A stretch of 64,000 nt of DNA from Epsilonproteobacteria bacterium tcs-49 (GTDB lineage: Bacteria > Campylobacterota > Campylobacteria > Campylobacterales > Sulfurovaceae). The position numbers and the translations under genes are program-made. Position 1 is the stretch's first letter. The number at the start of each line of letters is the position of its first letter. The DNA is taken from the NCBI GenBank assembly GCA_002049495.1, contig LLYS01000012.1, forward strand, positions 17,479-81,478. Reading direction: 5' to 3'. The notes under the pieces were generated by a model. That model saw only the letters and a list, made by a program, of their open reading frames with translations, ran no database searches and had not been told where the DNA came from. This document shows positions 18,593-24,653 of this stretch, in pieces.

Positions 18593-19165
18593 AATTTTTA
18601 CTTTGAATTGTTCTTGCTCATTCAATAAACTATTGGAAACTATCTTTAAAGCTTCACAAGCTAAATCAAAATTTCCATATTCAAAATAAAAATATTGCCA
18701 TTCTTTAGTTCTCCCTTGTTCAAACATGTACCGATACATAATAAATATGTCATTATTATTTTTAAATAATTGCTTTAATTTTGTTCCTCTTTCAGGATCA
18801 TTATTAGAGTTGTTAGGATCTGATTTTTCTAATGAAGCTCGAATATATAAAGTTTCTTTTCTAGTTTCACCATCAAGAGATTTATATTCTTTGTTTAATC
18901 GTTTTTGTATATTAGGTGATAATTTATTATGTAAATCATCTAAATTGTGTCCATGGGGTTTATTGTTTCCTTCCATAATAATTAAAGTTTTTAAATATAA
19001 CTCCATCGCTAAACCATAATTAGTCGCTGATGCAAATACTATTGTCGGAGAAATTTTATTTGTATTTTTATATTGTTGTAAACATCCTTTAGCAACATCA
19101 TGAAATGTACTTGCTGAAGCTAGTGATGTAATATAATCAAACTTTTCTGATGGCTTTGCTTTCAT
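18587..19165 (-). CDS. HEPN-like cassette protein (192 aa)
   Basis: Helical soluble protein of 192 residues. The segment ATNYGLAMELYLKTLIIMEGNNKPHGHNLDDLHNKL (about 47-82) resembles the first helices of HEPN-fold proteins, where an E-x-x-L-K-xx-L helix is followed by GH(N/D)L. A clear Rx4-6H ribonuclease motif is not evident, so catalysis is doubtful. The ATG at 19165 has AGGAGAAG upstream, 12 bases after another HEPN-like gene, so the two form a bicistron within one cassette. The fold call is from pattern resemblance only. Paired HEPN proteins often act in toxin-antitoxin or anti-phage roles. Confidence 0.55.
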   Translation of the reverse strand: MKAKPSEKFDYITSLASASTFHDVAKGCLQQYKNTNKISPTIVFASATNYGLAMELYLKTLIIMEGNNKPHGHNLDDLHNKLSPNIQKRLNKEYKSLDGETRKETLYIRASLEKSDPNNSNNDPERGTKLKQLFKNNNDIFIMYRYMFEQGRTKEWQYFYFEYGNFDLACEALKIVSNSLLNEQEQFKVKIT

Positions 19166-19177
19166 ATATTGCTTCTC

Positions 19178-19825
19178 CTATTTTTCTTCATTTAATAAAA
19201 AAGCTTTAATATCATTAATAAATGGTCTCAATCTTCTATAAGCAATTTTAGACTGTTCAATTTCATACTCAATGTTTTTTTTCGCTGCGGCTTCAATATG
19301 TATACTATTTCTTAGTGTGTAAAAACTTTTTATTTCATCTGCGTAAATTTCATTAACAAAGCCTATATCTACAGAAGCATCAACTTTATCATGGAAAGGG
19401 ATTGAAGTCCAAGGAGTTTTTGTTTCTTTTTTTAGACATGTAAAGATTTTGTTACCTTCATAAGTAATCTCAGTTAATCCTGAAAGAGCTGCAATATCTT
19501 TAAGACTTATATGTGTAGATATTTTTTTTACATTCTCATCTTCTTTAAAATTATTTAATAGTAAATAGTTGATTACAGCTTCATAGATTGAAGCATATTG
19601 AATAATTTGAAACTTCAAATGTGCATGTAGCTCATAGTCTTCTAAAAACAAGGCTTCCATCAATTTATAAATGTATCTGGCTGTATAAAATTCTCTTGCA
19701 AGAGATTCTTGTAAAGCTTGATCTTTAATAAAGTCAAATTCATTAATATACCAATCATGTTCTTGTGGTAAATCTCTTTTACAGTAGTTTAAGACTTCAT
19801 CTATAATTTTAGTTTCTAATGGCAT
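19178..19825 (-). CDS. HEPN-like cassette protein (215 aa)
   Basis: 215-residue soluble helical protein. Near residues 172-182 it has YTLRNSIHIEAAAK, resembling the R-N-x-x-H segment of APEA/HEPN-like ribonucleases and the only candidate active site. The central region FQIIQYASIYEAVINYLLL (about 73-92) fits a HEPN helix. The ATG at 19825 uses GGAGAG provided by a truncated attC remnant (19831-19852) as its ribosome-binding site. It lies upstream of and next to the 192-aa HEPN-like gene. Functional assignment is tentative; it could be a toxin or a non-catalytic partner. Confidence 0.55.
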   Translation of the reverse strand: MPLETKIIDEVLNYCKRDLPQEHDWYINEFDFIKDQALQESLAREFYTARYIYKLMEALFLEDYELHAHLKFQIIQYASIYEAVINYLLLNNFKEDENVKKISTHISLKDIAALSGLTEITYEGNKIFTCLKKETKTPWTSIPFHDKVDASVDIGFVNEIYADEIKSFYTLRNSIHIEAAAKKNIEYEIEQSKIAYRRLRPFINDIKAFLLNEEK

Positions 19826-19830
19826 TTATG

Positions 19831-19852
19831 TCTCTCCAATGTTTTGTTAAGT
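19831..19852 (-). other. Truncated attC remnant reused as a translation initiation region
   Basis: Minus strand: R''-like ACTTAAC followed by AAAACATTGGAGAGA, nearly identical to the first 22 bases of attC C (17952-17931). The hairpin and R' box are gone and the sequence runs straight into CATAAATG, the start of the next gene. GGAGAG, an attC arm in site C, here sits at Shine-Dalgarno distance. Confidence 0.65.
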
Positions 19853-20203
19853 ATTGAAATAATTAGCCAAATCATTTGATGACCAACCACCCCTTCCTGG
19901 CTTTCCAGGTGTACCCGACAAACCAGGTCTCCCTGGACGTCCAGAAAACCCTGGCATACCTGGAGTACCACTCATTCCAGGACGACTAGGTAAATACCCT
20001 GTTGAGTTTCGCAAAAAGCCCAAAGCTTTGTTTTGATTATCATAGAGAACTCCATCTTCAAACCAACCGATATGTCGTCCTTGGAGTGAATACATATTGT
20101 TGTTATATATCCAAGCTATTACTTGACCATTACGATTTCTAAAACAATCATTGTCATGAATTAATGTTGCTTGTCCATTGCGGTTGAATACCCAATCTGC
20201 CAT
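19847..20203 (-). CDS. Small beta-flower-like protein with collagen-like tail
   Basis: 118 residues. The first ~70 consist of short beta-rich repeats with NRNGQ and GRHIGWFEDG-type turns (ADWVFNRNGQATLIHDND, FRNRNGQVIAWIYNNNMY, LQGRHIGWFEDGVLYDNQ), resembling the four-fold beta-flower domain found in small bacterial proteins. Residues about 73-105 are a Gly-Pro-rich GxP/PGxx run (GMSGTPGMPGFSGRPGRPG) like a short collagen-like stalk. The ATG at 20203 has AAAAGGAG and lies just after the cassette boundary (R' at 20225-20219). Function unknown; such modules can multimerise or bind ligands at surfaces, but there is no signal peptide. Confidence 0.6.
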   Translation of the reverse strand: MADWVFNRNGQATLIHDNDCFRNRNGQVIAWIYNNNMYSLQGRHIGWFEDGVLYDNQNKALGFLRNSTGYLPSRPGMSGTPGMPGFSGRPGRPGLSGTPGKPGRGGWSSNDLANYFNT

Positions 20204-20218
20204 TTATTCTCCTTTTAT

Positions 20219-20289
20219 ACATAACGACAGAGTGCAGCCGACCGTGCCGCGCAAGCGGCACGAGGTCGGCTGACACGACGGGTTAGAGC
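20219..20289 (-). other. attC site G (GC-rich, class-1-like)
   Basis: Minus strand: R'' GCTCTAAC, arms CAGCCGACC and GGTCGGCTG, a further GTGCCGC/GCGGCAC stem, and R' GTTATGT. The composition is unlike the AT-rich sites in the rest of the array and resembles the classic 59-base elements of proteobacterial mobile integrons. R'' complements the cassette's own start at 20862-20855 over eight bases. Confidence 0.88.
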
Positions 20290-20513
20290 GCGGATGACGA
20301 GGACTTGGACTTGAGACAGAACAGTTCCCACAGGCCAGGGTGCATGCGGGCAATACCGGCCTCCCAGTCCTGCCATGTGCGGCGCGTGGAGTACACCAGC
20401 GCGGCAGCAGCAGACTGCGAGAGGCTGGCAGCCTCCCGCGCTGCGCGGATCTGCTCAGGCGCGGGGTTTGCCGCCGAGCTACCCCGGCGGCTGCGGTTCG
20501 GGTGGTTAGGCAT
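20283..20513 (-). CDS. XRE-like helix-turn-helix protein of a GC-rich cassette
   Basis: About 76 residues starting MPNHPNRSRRGSSAANPAPEQ, followed by EQIRAAREAASLSQSAAAALVYSTRRTWQDWEAGIARM, a classic XRE-type helix-turn-helix. It is probably a repressor or a DNA-binding antitoxin-like protein. The ATG at 20513 overlaps the end of the upstream gene by eight bases (coupled). A longer upstream reading frame is an artefact of that overlap. The stop codon lies within attC G. Strong GC bias and a Pseudomonadota-like sequence style mark it as foreign. The perfect palindrome in the upstream promoter is a candidate operator. Confidence 0.8.
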   Translation of the reverse strand: MPNHPNRSRRGSSAANPAPEQIRAAREAASLSQSAAAALVYSTRRTWQDWEAGIARMHPGLWELFCLKSKSSSSAL

Positions 20514-20727
20514 TTTCGATGCCTTCCATCGGGTCAACCTCTGAGGCATCGGCCATAGCCACCCATTCGGCCCAGGAGTAAACCGCGGCAGGGGATTCTG
20601 CATCGTGAGCGCCTACCGGGGCTTCGGATTCCCATTCAGCGGCCTGAGCGGTAGCGGCGGCTTCATCGGTGAATCCGACAACGCGGAGCAGTTTGGAAGA
20701 TGTAGCAACGTGAGTGAATGTGGTCAT
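20506..20727 (-). CDS. Small acidic cassette protein (73 aa)
   Basis: 73 residues, first gene of the GC-rich cassette. Not recognised. The N-terminus MTTFTHVATSSKLLRVVGFTDEAAATAQAAEW may form a strand-helix unit; the C-terminal half is acidic (SWAEWVAMADASEVDPMEGIENA). The ATG at 20727 has CTGGAG at seven bases. Its last codons overlap the start of the HTH gene (ATGCCTAA), so the two products are made from one coupled message. A two-gene unit of a small acidic protein plus HTH protein could be an accessory or toxin-antitoxin-like module; that is speculation. Confidence 0.68.
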   Translation of the reverse strand: MTTFTHVATSSKLLRVVGFTDEAAATAQAAEWESEAPVGAHDAESPAAVYSWAEWVAMADASEVDPMEGIENA

Positions 20728-20787
20728 GGTGATTCTCCAGCCCCTGAATCCCCCGAGGCGCGGTATGTAGCGTCTGGCTACGGTTTA

Positions 20788-20816
20788 ATAATGGCACGGA
20801 TTCCGTGCAATTGCAA
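20788..20816 (-). promoter_or_regulatory. Cassette promoter with palindromic operator
   Basis: Minus strand: TTGCAA (20816-20811), 17 bases, CATTAT (20793-20788). The spacer contains a perfect palindrome GCACGGA-A-TCCGTGC (20808-20794) between the two hexamers. A self-contained cassette promoter with an operator, possibly autoregulated by the HTH protein it drives (inference). Confidence 0.6.
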
Positions 20817-20995
20817 GTGCAGAAACGAAAATATTTCTCGGGCGCTGAACTAGCGCTCTAACTATTTATTAAACATACAAAATGTACATTTATTATCGAT
20901 ATACCACAATATTCACACATTTTGTAAAGCATAAATTAAACACTAATATTAGCAAAAAATTATTAAATATTCTATATCGATTCAGTTTTACGTTA

Positions 20996-21024
20996 TTGAC
21001 TTATAGGCGAATATCGCCTATAAT
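20996..21024 (+). promoter_or_regulatory. Strong promoter with 10-bp inverted-repeat operator
   Basis: TTGACT (20996-21001), exactly 17 bases, TATAAT (21019-21024). An inverted repeat TTATAGGCGA-ATA-TCGCCTATAA (21001-21023) fills the spacer and overlaps the -10 box. A bound repressor would block RNA polymerase, as in autoregulated toxin-antitoxin operons. It drives the AbiE-like remnant downstream. The 130 AT-rich bases between the array end (20863) and this site show nothing I recognise. Confidence 0.7.
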
Positions 21025-21051
21025 AAAAGATGAAAGGATCTAAATGACACC

Positions 21052-21348
21052 GTGGTTTTTGATCCCGAAGATTACTCTCAAAATCTATTTTGGCAATCGA
21101 AAGGAAAAAGTGAACAAAAGGTATACTCGATCATTTCCAAGTATCTGTCCACGATGAATAAAAATGATATCAAGATGCTGTGTAGCCAATTTGGTAAAAC
21201 CATAGTCAAAAGCGTACTTAAAGACAGATATAAAAAGATGTATGCAAAGGGGTACATCTCCACAAACGGCATCGATATACCGTTAAGCGGGAAATTTGAA
21301 CACAATGAAATCTATAAACAACTTATGGGGATGATAGATGACTGCTGA
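21052..21348 (+). CDS. Antitoxin-like small protein preceding an AbiEii remnant
   Basis: 98 residues from a GTG at 21052 (VVFDPEDYSQNLFWQSKGKSEQKVYSIISKYL...). It is helical with no membrane segment. It directly precedes and overlaps a nucleotidyltransferase-toxin fragment, the position of an AbiEi-type or analogous antitoxin. The start is uncertain: AAAGGA sits better for an ATG at 21044 in another frame, and an in-frame upstream stretch (KDLNDT) suggests the original start was lost by a one-base change in an A-run near 21033. The gene may therefore be expressed poorly or not at all. The family is not confidently recognised. Confidence 0.45.
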   Translation: MVFDPEDYSQNLFWQSKGKSEQKVYSIISKYLSTMNKNDIKMLCSQFGKTIVKSVLKDRYKKMYAKGYISTNGIDIPLSGKFEHNEIYKQLMGMIDDC

Positions 21349-21649
21349 TGTCAAACGAGCTCTTGATAAAATCTCTCATCACGCCATCTTTAACGATGAG
21401 TTATACTTCACGGGAGGTACGGCTTTATCGTATTATTTGCAGCATAGAGTCTCTGAAGATTCTGACTTGCAATGAGATGATTAGCGTATTTTCGCAAATG
21501 GACGCTACGATCACCTCCGCCAGCAATATCAAAAACCTCATCAACTCAAAAATGAACCCCGCGACGACGAAGCCGTCTATCTCAGCCAAAGCGATACAAA
21601 CAATCTCTCCTTTGACGAAATCAAAAAAAGCGTTCTTGCAAAATTATGA
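21338..21649 (+). pseudogene. Degraded AbiEii-like nucleotidyltransferase toxin
   Basis: ATG at 21338 opens a 45-codon frame containing FTGGTALSYYLQHRVSEDSDL, the nucleotide-binding motif of AbiEii/AbiGii-type toxins (GG-T-AL ... R-SED-DL). It then meets in-frame TGA (21473) and TAG (21482). The same frame resumes and ends LSFDEIKKSVLAKL at 21649, resembling such proteins' C-terminus. Only about 100 codons remain of a family usually well over 200 residues, so there is an internal deletion plus nonsense changes. It runs six bases into the convergent acyl-CoA dehydrogenase-like gene. Confidence 0.6.
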
Positions 21650-22636
21650 CGAGGCAGTGTTGTCCTCACCGATAAACCGCTGTTTAAACAGCTCCTTGAG
21701 TGTGGGGTTCAGTCCGTTGGCGTTAAACATGATCAGCTCGCGGTAGAGCCGCTGCAGCGCGTCGCTTGCGAGCACCGAGGCGCCGCCTTTGAGCGTCATG
21801 GCGGTGGTGACGATCTGCTGCGAAAGCGCAAACAGCTCCACACGCAACAGATCCAGCTCCTCGATGTCGCTTGATGCCATAAAGCGCTTTCGTATCGCCG
21901 CGAGCTTCTGCTTTGCGGCGCCTGCGAACTCCGCATCCTGCACATACCCCAGCGCCGCTTCCCCCAGCCCGTAGAGGCAGAAGTGCACCGTCTTTGACGC
22001 GGATTTCTTTTTGGTGTAGTTGCCCACGGGGTTTGCCGAGACCACGTTTTGGCCCGGTACGAAAAAGTTGCCGAGTTCGATATCCACCGTATAGAGCCCG
22101 TATCCCACAAAGGTGGCGTCCGCAGCGCCCACCGCAAAGCCCTCACCCGAGGCAAAGGGCGCGACCGCTTCCATCTCCTGCCCTTCGCAGTGAAAGCCGA
22201 TCAGCAGCGTATCGAAGATGCGGTAGCCGCTTGCCCAGCGCAGGGTGCCGGTGAGTTTGTAGCCCCCCTCTACGCGCTCGGCACTCACCGCGGTGTGGGG
22301 CAGTCGGAGGTGGTTGATGGCGATGCCGCAGCGCTTGGCGATATAGGCTTTGCTTTTGGCAAAGCTGTTTTTGAGCATGATGTTGTGCGCGGCTAGAATC
22401 TGGATCACCAAAAACGCCAAAGTCCCCGAGACGCTTGTGAGCATGGTAAAAAGCTCCAGCTTGCGCTCGTCCTGGTGCTGCTTTGGCAGTCGCGCGATCT
22501 TCAATACGCCGCTTTCATGCACCGCATCAAACATCTTTTCAAGCTCTTTATAATCACAGTCTGCTTTGTTGGCGTCAAAGCTTCGCAGCTTTGTGCGCAG
22601 CTTTTGCAGCGCTGCCGTATACTCCGATATCTCCAT
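21644..22636 (-). CDS. Acyl-CoA dehydrogenase-like flavoprotein
   Basis: 330-residue protein with the acyl-CoA dehydrogenase fold. The N-terminal helical part holds AINHLRLPHTAVSAERVEGGYKLTGTLRWASGY (near 105-140), matching the middle-domain region where FAD enzymes have the W(I/A)SG segment. A beta domain follows, then a C-terminal helical bundle (about 230-320). It is shorter than standard enzymes (about 380), mainly at the N-terminus, and I cannot point to a catalytic glutamate, so substrate and activity are open. Relatives include monooxygenase-like group D flavoproteins. It stands alone, divergent from ridA; its 3' end abuts the AbiE-like remnant. Confidence 0.75.
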   Translation of the reverse strand: MEISEYTAALQKLRTKLRSFDANKADCDYKELEKMFDAVHESGVLKIARLPKQHQDERKLELFTMLTSVSGTLAFLVIQILAAHNIMLKNSFAKSKAYIAKRCGIAINHLRLPHTAVSAERVEGGYKLTGTLRWASGYRIFDTLLIGFHCEGQEMEAVAPFASGEGFAVGAADATFVGYGLYTVDIELGNFFVPGQNVVSANPVGNYTKKKSASKTVHFCLYGLGEAALGYVQDAEFAGAAKQKLAAIRKRFMASSDIEELDLLRVELFALSQQIVTTAMTLKGGASVLASDALQRLYRELIMFNANGLNPTLKELFKQRFIGEDNTASS

Positions 22637-22700
22637 CTTTTCTCCGCTTTTTTACCCCGTATTGTAGCAAAAGGGGATAAATTAAAAAAAACCGGATTTA

Positions 22701-22709
22701 TGCTAAAAT
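22701..22709 (+). promoter_or_regulatory. Extended -10 promoter of ridA
   Basis: TGC-TAAAAT, an extended -10 element, lies 27 bases before the ridA ATG. No convincing -35 hexamer, which is common for extended -10 promoters. Confidence 0.5.
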
Positions 22710-22735
22710 CACGGTAAAAAAGAAAAAGGATCTTC

Positions 22736-23113
22736 ATGCAAAGCGTACAAACGGACAAGGCACCCCAGGCTATCGGCCCCTACTCCCAGGCTATCATCAA
22801 CCGCGACATCGTCTACACCTCCGGACAGATCGCCCTGACCCCCGAAGGGGAGATGATCGAAGCCGATATCGTCAAACAGACCCATCAGGTATTTCAAAAC
22901 CTCAAAGCGGTACTGGAAGAAGCCGACAGCAGTTTGCAAAACGTGATCAAAGTATCACTCTTTTTAGCCGATATGGACGATTTTGCCACGGTAAACGAGA
23001 TCTACGCCGAGTATTTCGACGGCCACCAACCCGCCAGAAGCGCCGTAGCGGTCAAGACGCTGCCCAAAAACGCGCTTATCGAGATCGACGTTATCGCCAA
23101 CGTCAGACTCTAA
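22736..23113 (+). CDS. ridA: RidA family enamine/imine deaminase
   Basis: 125-residue trimeric cytosolic enzyme of the YjgF/YER057c/UK114 family, which hydrolyses reactive 2-aminoacrylate and related enamines/imines. Conserved features: [12 protein letters not shown] at the N-terminus, YTSGQIAL, and the C-terminal [22 protein letters not shown] containing the substrate-binding arginine. Normal length. ATG at 22736 with AAAAAGGA upstream. It may share a transcript with the cation transporter gene 30 bases downstream. Confidence 0.95.
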   Translation: MQSVQTDKAPQAIGPYSQAIINRDIVYTSGQIALTPEGEMIEADIVKQTHQVFQNLKAVLEEADSSLQNVIKVSLFLADMDDFATVNEIYAEYFDGHQPARSAVAVKTLPKNALIEIDVIANVRL

Positions 23114-23143
23114 CCCCTCCCTCCCGGGAGATCAGGAGACCCC

Positions 23144-24079
23144 ATGCACCCCCGATGCCGCTTCGGACTCAACGAGCACAAACCCTTTTTAGACGCTCAT
23201 CACGACCACGATCACGGACACAGCCACGACCACAGGGGCACGGATAAAAAGCTGCTCAAAATTGCTTTGGCGATCACCTTTGTGACGATGATAGCGGAGT
23301 TTGTCGCGGGCTTTATCTCCAACTCTTTGGCGCTGATTTCAGACGCGATCCACATGTTCACCCACTCCTTCGCGCTGATCATCTCCCTGGCAGCTATCAT
23401 CATCGCCGCGAAGGAAGCGCCGCTATCCAAGACCTTTGGCTACTACCGCGCGGAAGTGCTCGCGGCCTTTATCAACGGGCTGACGATCCTGCTTTCTATC
23501 GTGTGGATTTTATATGAAGCCGTTGAGCGGATGCTGCACCCGGCCGCCATCGATATCGGCACGGCGATCACGGTAGCGACGATCGGGCTGGTGGTCAATA
23601 TCATCACGGGCGTGATCTTGATGCAGGGGGACAAAAACAACCTCAACCTGCGCTCGGCGTTTATCCATATGCTCAGTGACGCCCTCTCCTCGGTGGCGAT
23701 CATCATCGGCTACGTGGTGATCTATTTTACCCAGTGGTATTTTATCGACGTAGCGCTGGCGCTGCTGGTGGCTTTTGTCATCGGCAGATGGGCGGTGGGG
23801 ATACTCAAAAGCTCTACCAACACGCTGATGGAGAGTTCGCCGCTGGATATCAACGAAGTCAAAACCTTCATCGAAGAGTGCGAAGAGGGGATCATCGAGC
23901 TGCACGACGTGCATATCTGGGAGATTACGCAGGATATGTACAACATGACCGCCCACGTCAAGATCGAAAAACGGATGCTACAACACTACGAAGAGTTGCT
24001 GCGAAAGATGAACGAAGATTTGAAACAGCGATACAAAATCGTCCACACGACCTTTCAGATCGAGTGGGAGGAGGAGTAG
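23144..24079 (+). CDS. Cation diffusion facilitator (Zn/Co/Cd-type efflux)
   Basis: 311-residue inner-membrane proton-coupled metal exporter. The His-rich N-terminus HHDHDHGHSHDHR (about 19-32) precedes six hydrophobic segments and a cytosolic C-terminal domain (about 210-311). The TM5 metal site is the canonical H-x3-D (IHMLSDALSS). In TM2 the corresponding motif reads DAIHMFTHSFAL, with His where most family members have Asp. ATG at 23144 follows AGGAG. It converges with the heptose operon with only three bases between stops. Confidence 0.93.
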   Translation: MHPRCRFGLNEHKPFLDAHHDHDHGHSHDHRGTDKKLLKIALAITFVTMIAEFVAGFISNSLALISDAIHMFTHSFALIISLAAIIIAAKEAPLSKTFGYYRAEVLAAFINGLTILLSIVWILYEAVERMLHPAAIDIGTAITVATIGLVVNIITGVILMQGDKNNLNLRSAFIHMLSDALSSVAIIIGYVVIYFTQWYFIDVALALLVAFVIGRWAVGILKSSTNTLMESSPLDINEVKTFIEECEEGIIELHDVHIWEITQDMYNMTAHVKIEKRMLQHYEELLRKMNEDLKQRYKIVHTTFQIEWEEE

Positions 24080-24082
24080 GCC

Positions 24083-24652
24083 CTACTCCTCAAAAGCGCT
24101 GTCGATAATTTGGCAGATGGTGTGTCCGATGAGGATATGCATCTCCTGGATGCGCGGCGTATTGTCCGAAGGAACCACGAGGTTGATATCGCAATAGCCG
24201 TTCATCTCGCCCCCGCCCTTGCCGCTGAGGCCGACAATCTTGCACTTGCGCTCCTTGGCAAGCTTGAGCGCTTCGATGACGTTGGCGCTGTTGCCGCTGG
24301 TGGAGATGCCGATCACCACGTCGCCCTCTGCGGCAAACGCTTCAAGCTGGCGGGAAAACACCCGATCAAACCCGTAGTCGTTGCCGATCGCCGTCAGCGC
24401 CGACGTGTCCGTAGTCAGCGCGATAGCGGGCAGCGACTGCCGCTCCGTTTTGTAGCGTCCGGTAAGTTCCGCGGCGATATGCTGCGCGTCGGCCGCGCTG
24501 CCGCCGTTGCCAAAAAGGATGATCTTTTTGCCCTTTTTCAGCGCTTCCACGCTCAAAAGCGCGGCGGTATAGATGTGGTGCTGCATCCCCGCCACCGTCT
24601 CTTCAAACACCTTTTGGTGCGAAATCATCTCCTGTTCGATAATGCTTAGCAT
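24083..24652 (-). CDS. gmhA: Sedoheptulose-7-phosphate isomerase
   Basis: First enzyme of ADP-heptose synthesis for the LPS inner core: sedoheptulose 7-phosphate to D-glycero-D-manno-heptose 7-phosphate. The 189-residue SIS-fold protein has [18 protein letters not shown] near 48-65 and [15 protein letters not shown] near 118-132, the phosphosugar-binding loops. ATG at 24652 with AGGAATTAGT upstream. It is the last gene of the gmhB-hldD-hldE-gmhA unit, beginning one base after the hldE stop. Confidence 0.95.
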   Translation of the reverse strand: MLSIIEQEMISHQKVFEETVAGMQHHIYTAALLSVEALKKGKKIILFGNGGSAADAQHIAAELTGRYKTERQSLPAIALTTDTSALTAIGNDYGFDRVFSRQLEAFAAEGDVVIGISTSGNSANVIEALKLAKERKCKIVGLSGKGGGEMNGYCDINLVVPSDNTPRIQEMHILIGHTICQIIDSAFEE

Positions 24653-24653
24653 A

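Larger units (their letters stand above)
14187..20862 (-). mobile_element. Integron gene-cassette array without integrase (CALIN-type)
   Basis: About 6.7 kb of cassettes, every gene on the minus strand, separated by attC-like sites with RYYYAAC/GTTRRRY-type ends and a palindromic core. For each dissected cassette, the R'' box of its terminal attC is complementary to that cassette's own first bases: GTTATGCA/TGCATAAC, GTTATACAT/ATGTATAAC, GTTATGTA/TACATAAC and GTTAGAGC/GCTCTAAC. That is what excision as a circle requires. Most cassettes are visibly AT-rich against the host; one is strongly GC-rich. No tyrosine recombinase gene is found between the upstream end (20862) and 22.7 kb, where intI would be expected. 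Inserted between uvrB and an AbiE-like remnant. Confidence 0.85.

Noticed and set aside
20605..20853. An 82-codon plus-strand frame over the GC-rich cassette
   Set aside because: Opposite the small acidic protein gene and its promoter; no Shine-Dalgarno and no recognisable sequence.
14187..20862. The repeated palindromes considered as a CRISPR array
   Set aside because: Spacing is hundreds to thousands of bases with genes between repeats, the repeats have asymmetric R''/R' ends matched to cassette starts, and no cas genes are present.
20863..22735. Search for an integron integrase or attI next to the array
   Set aside because: Only the AbiE-like remnant and an acyl-CoA dehydrogenase-like gene are present; no tyrosine-recombinase frame on either strand and no convincing attI beyond the GTTAGAGC junction.
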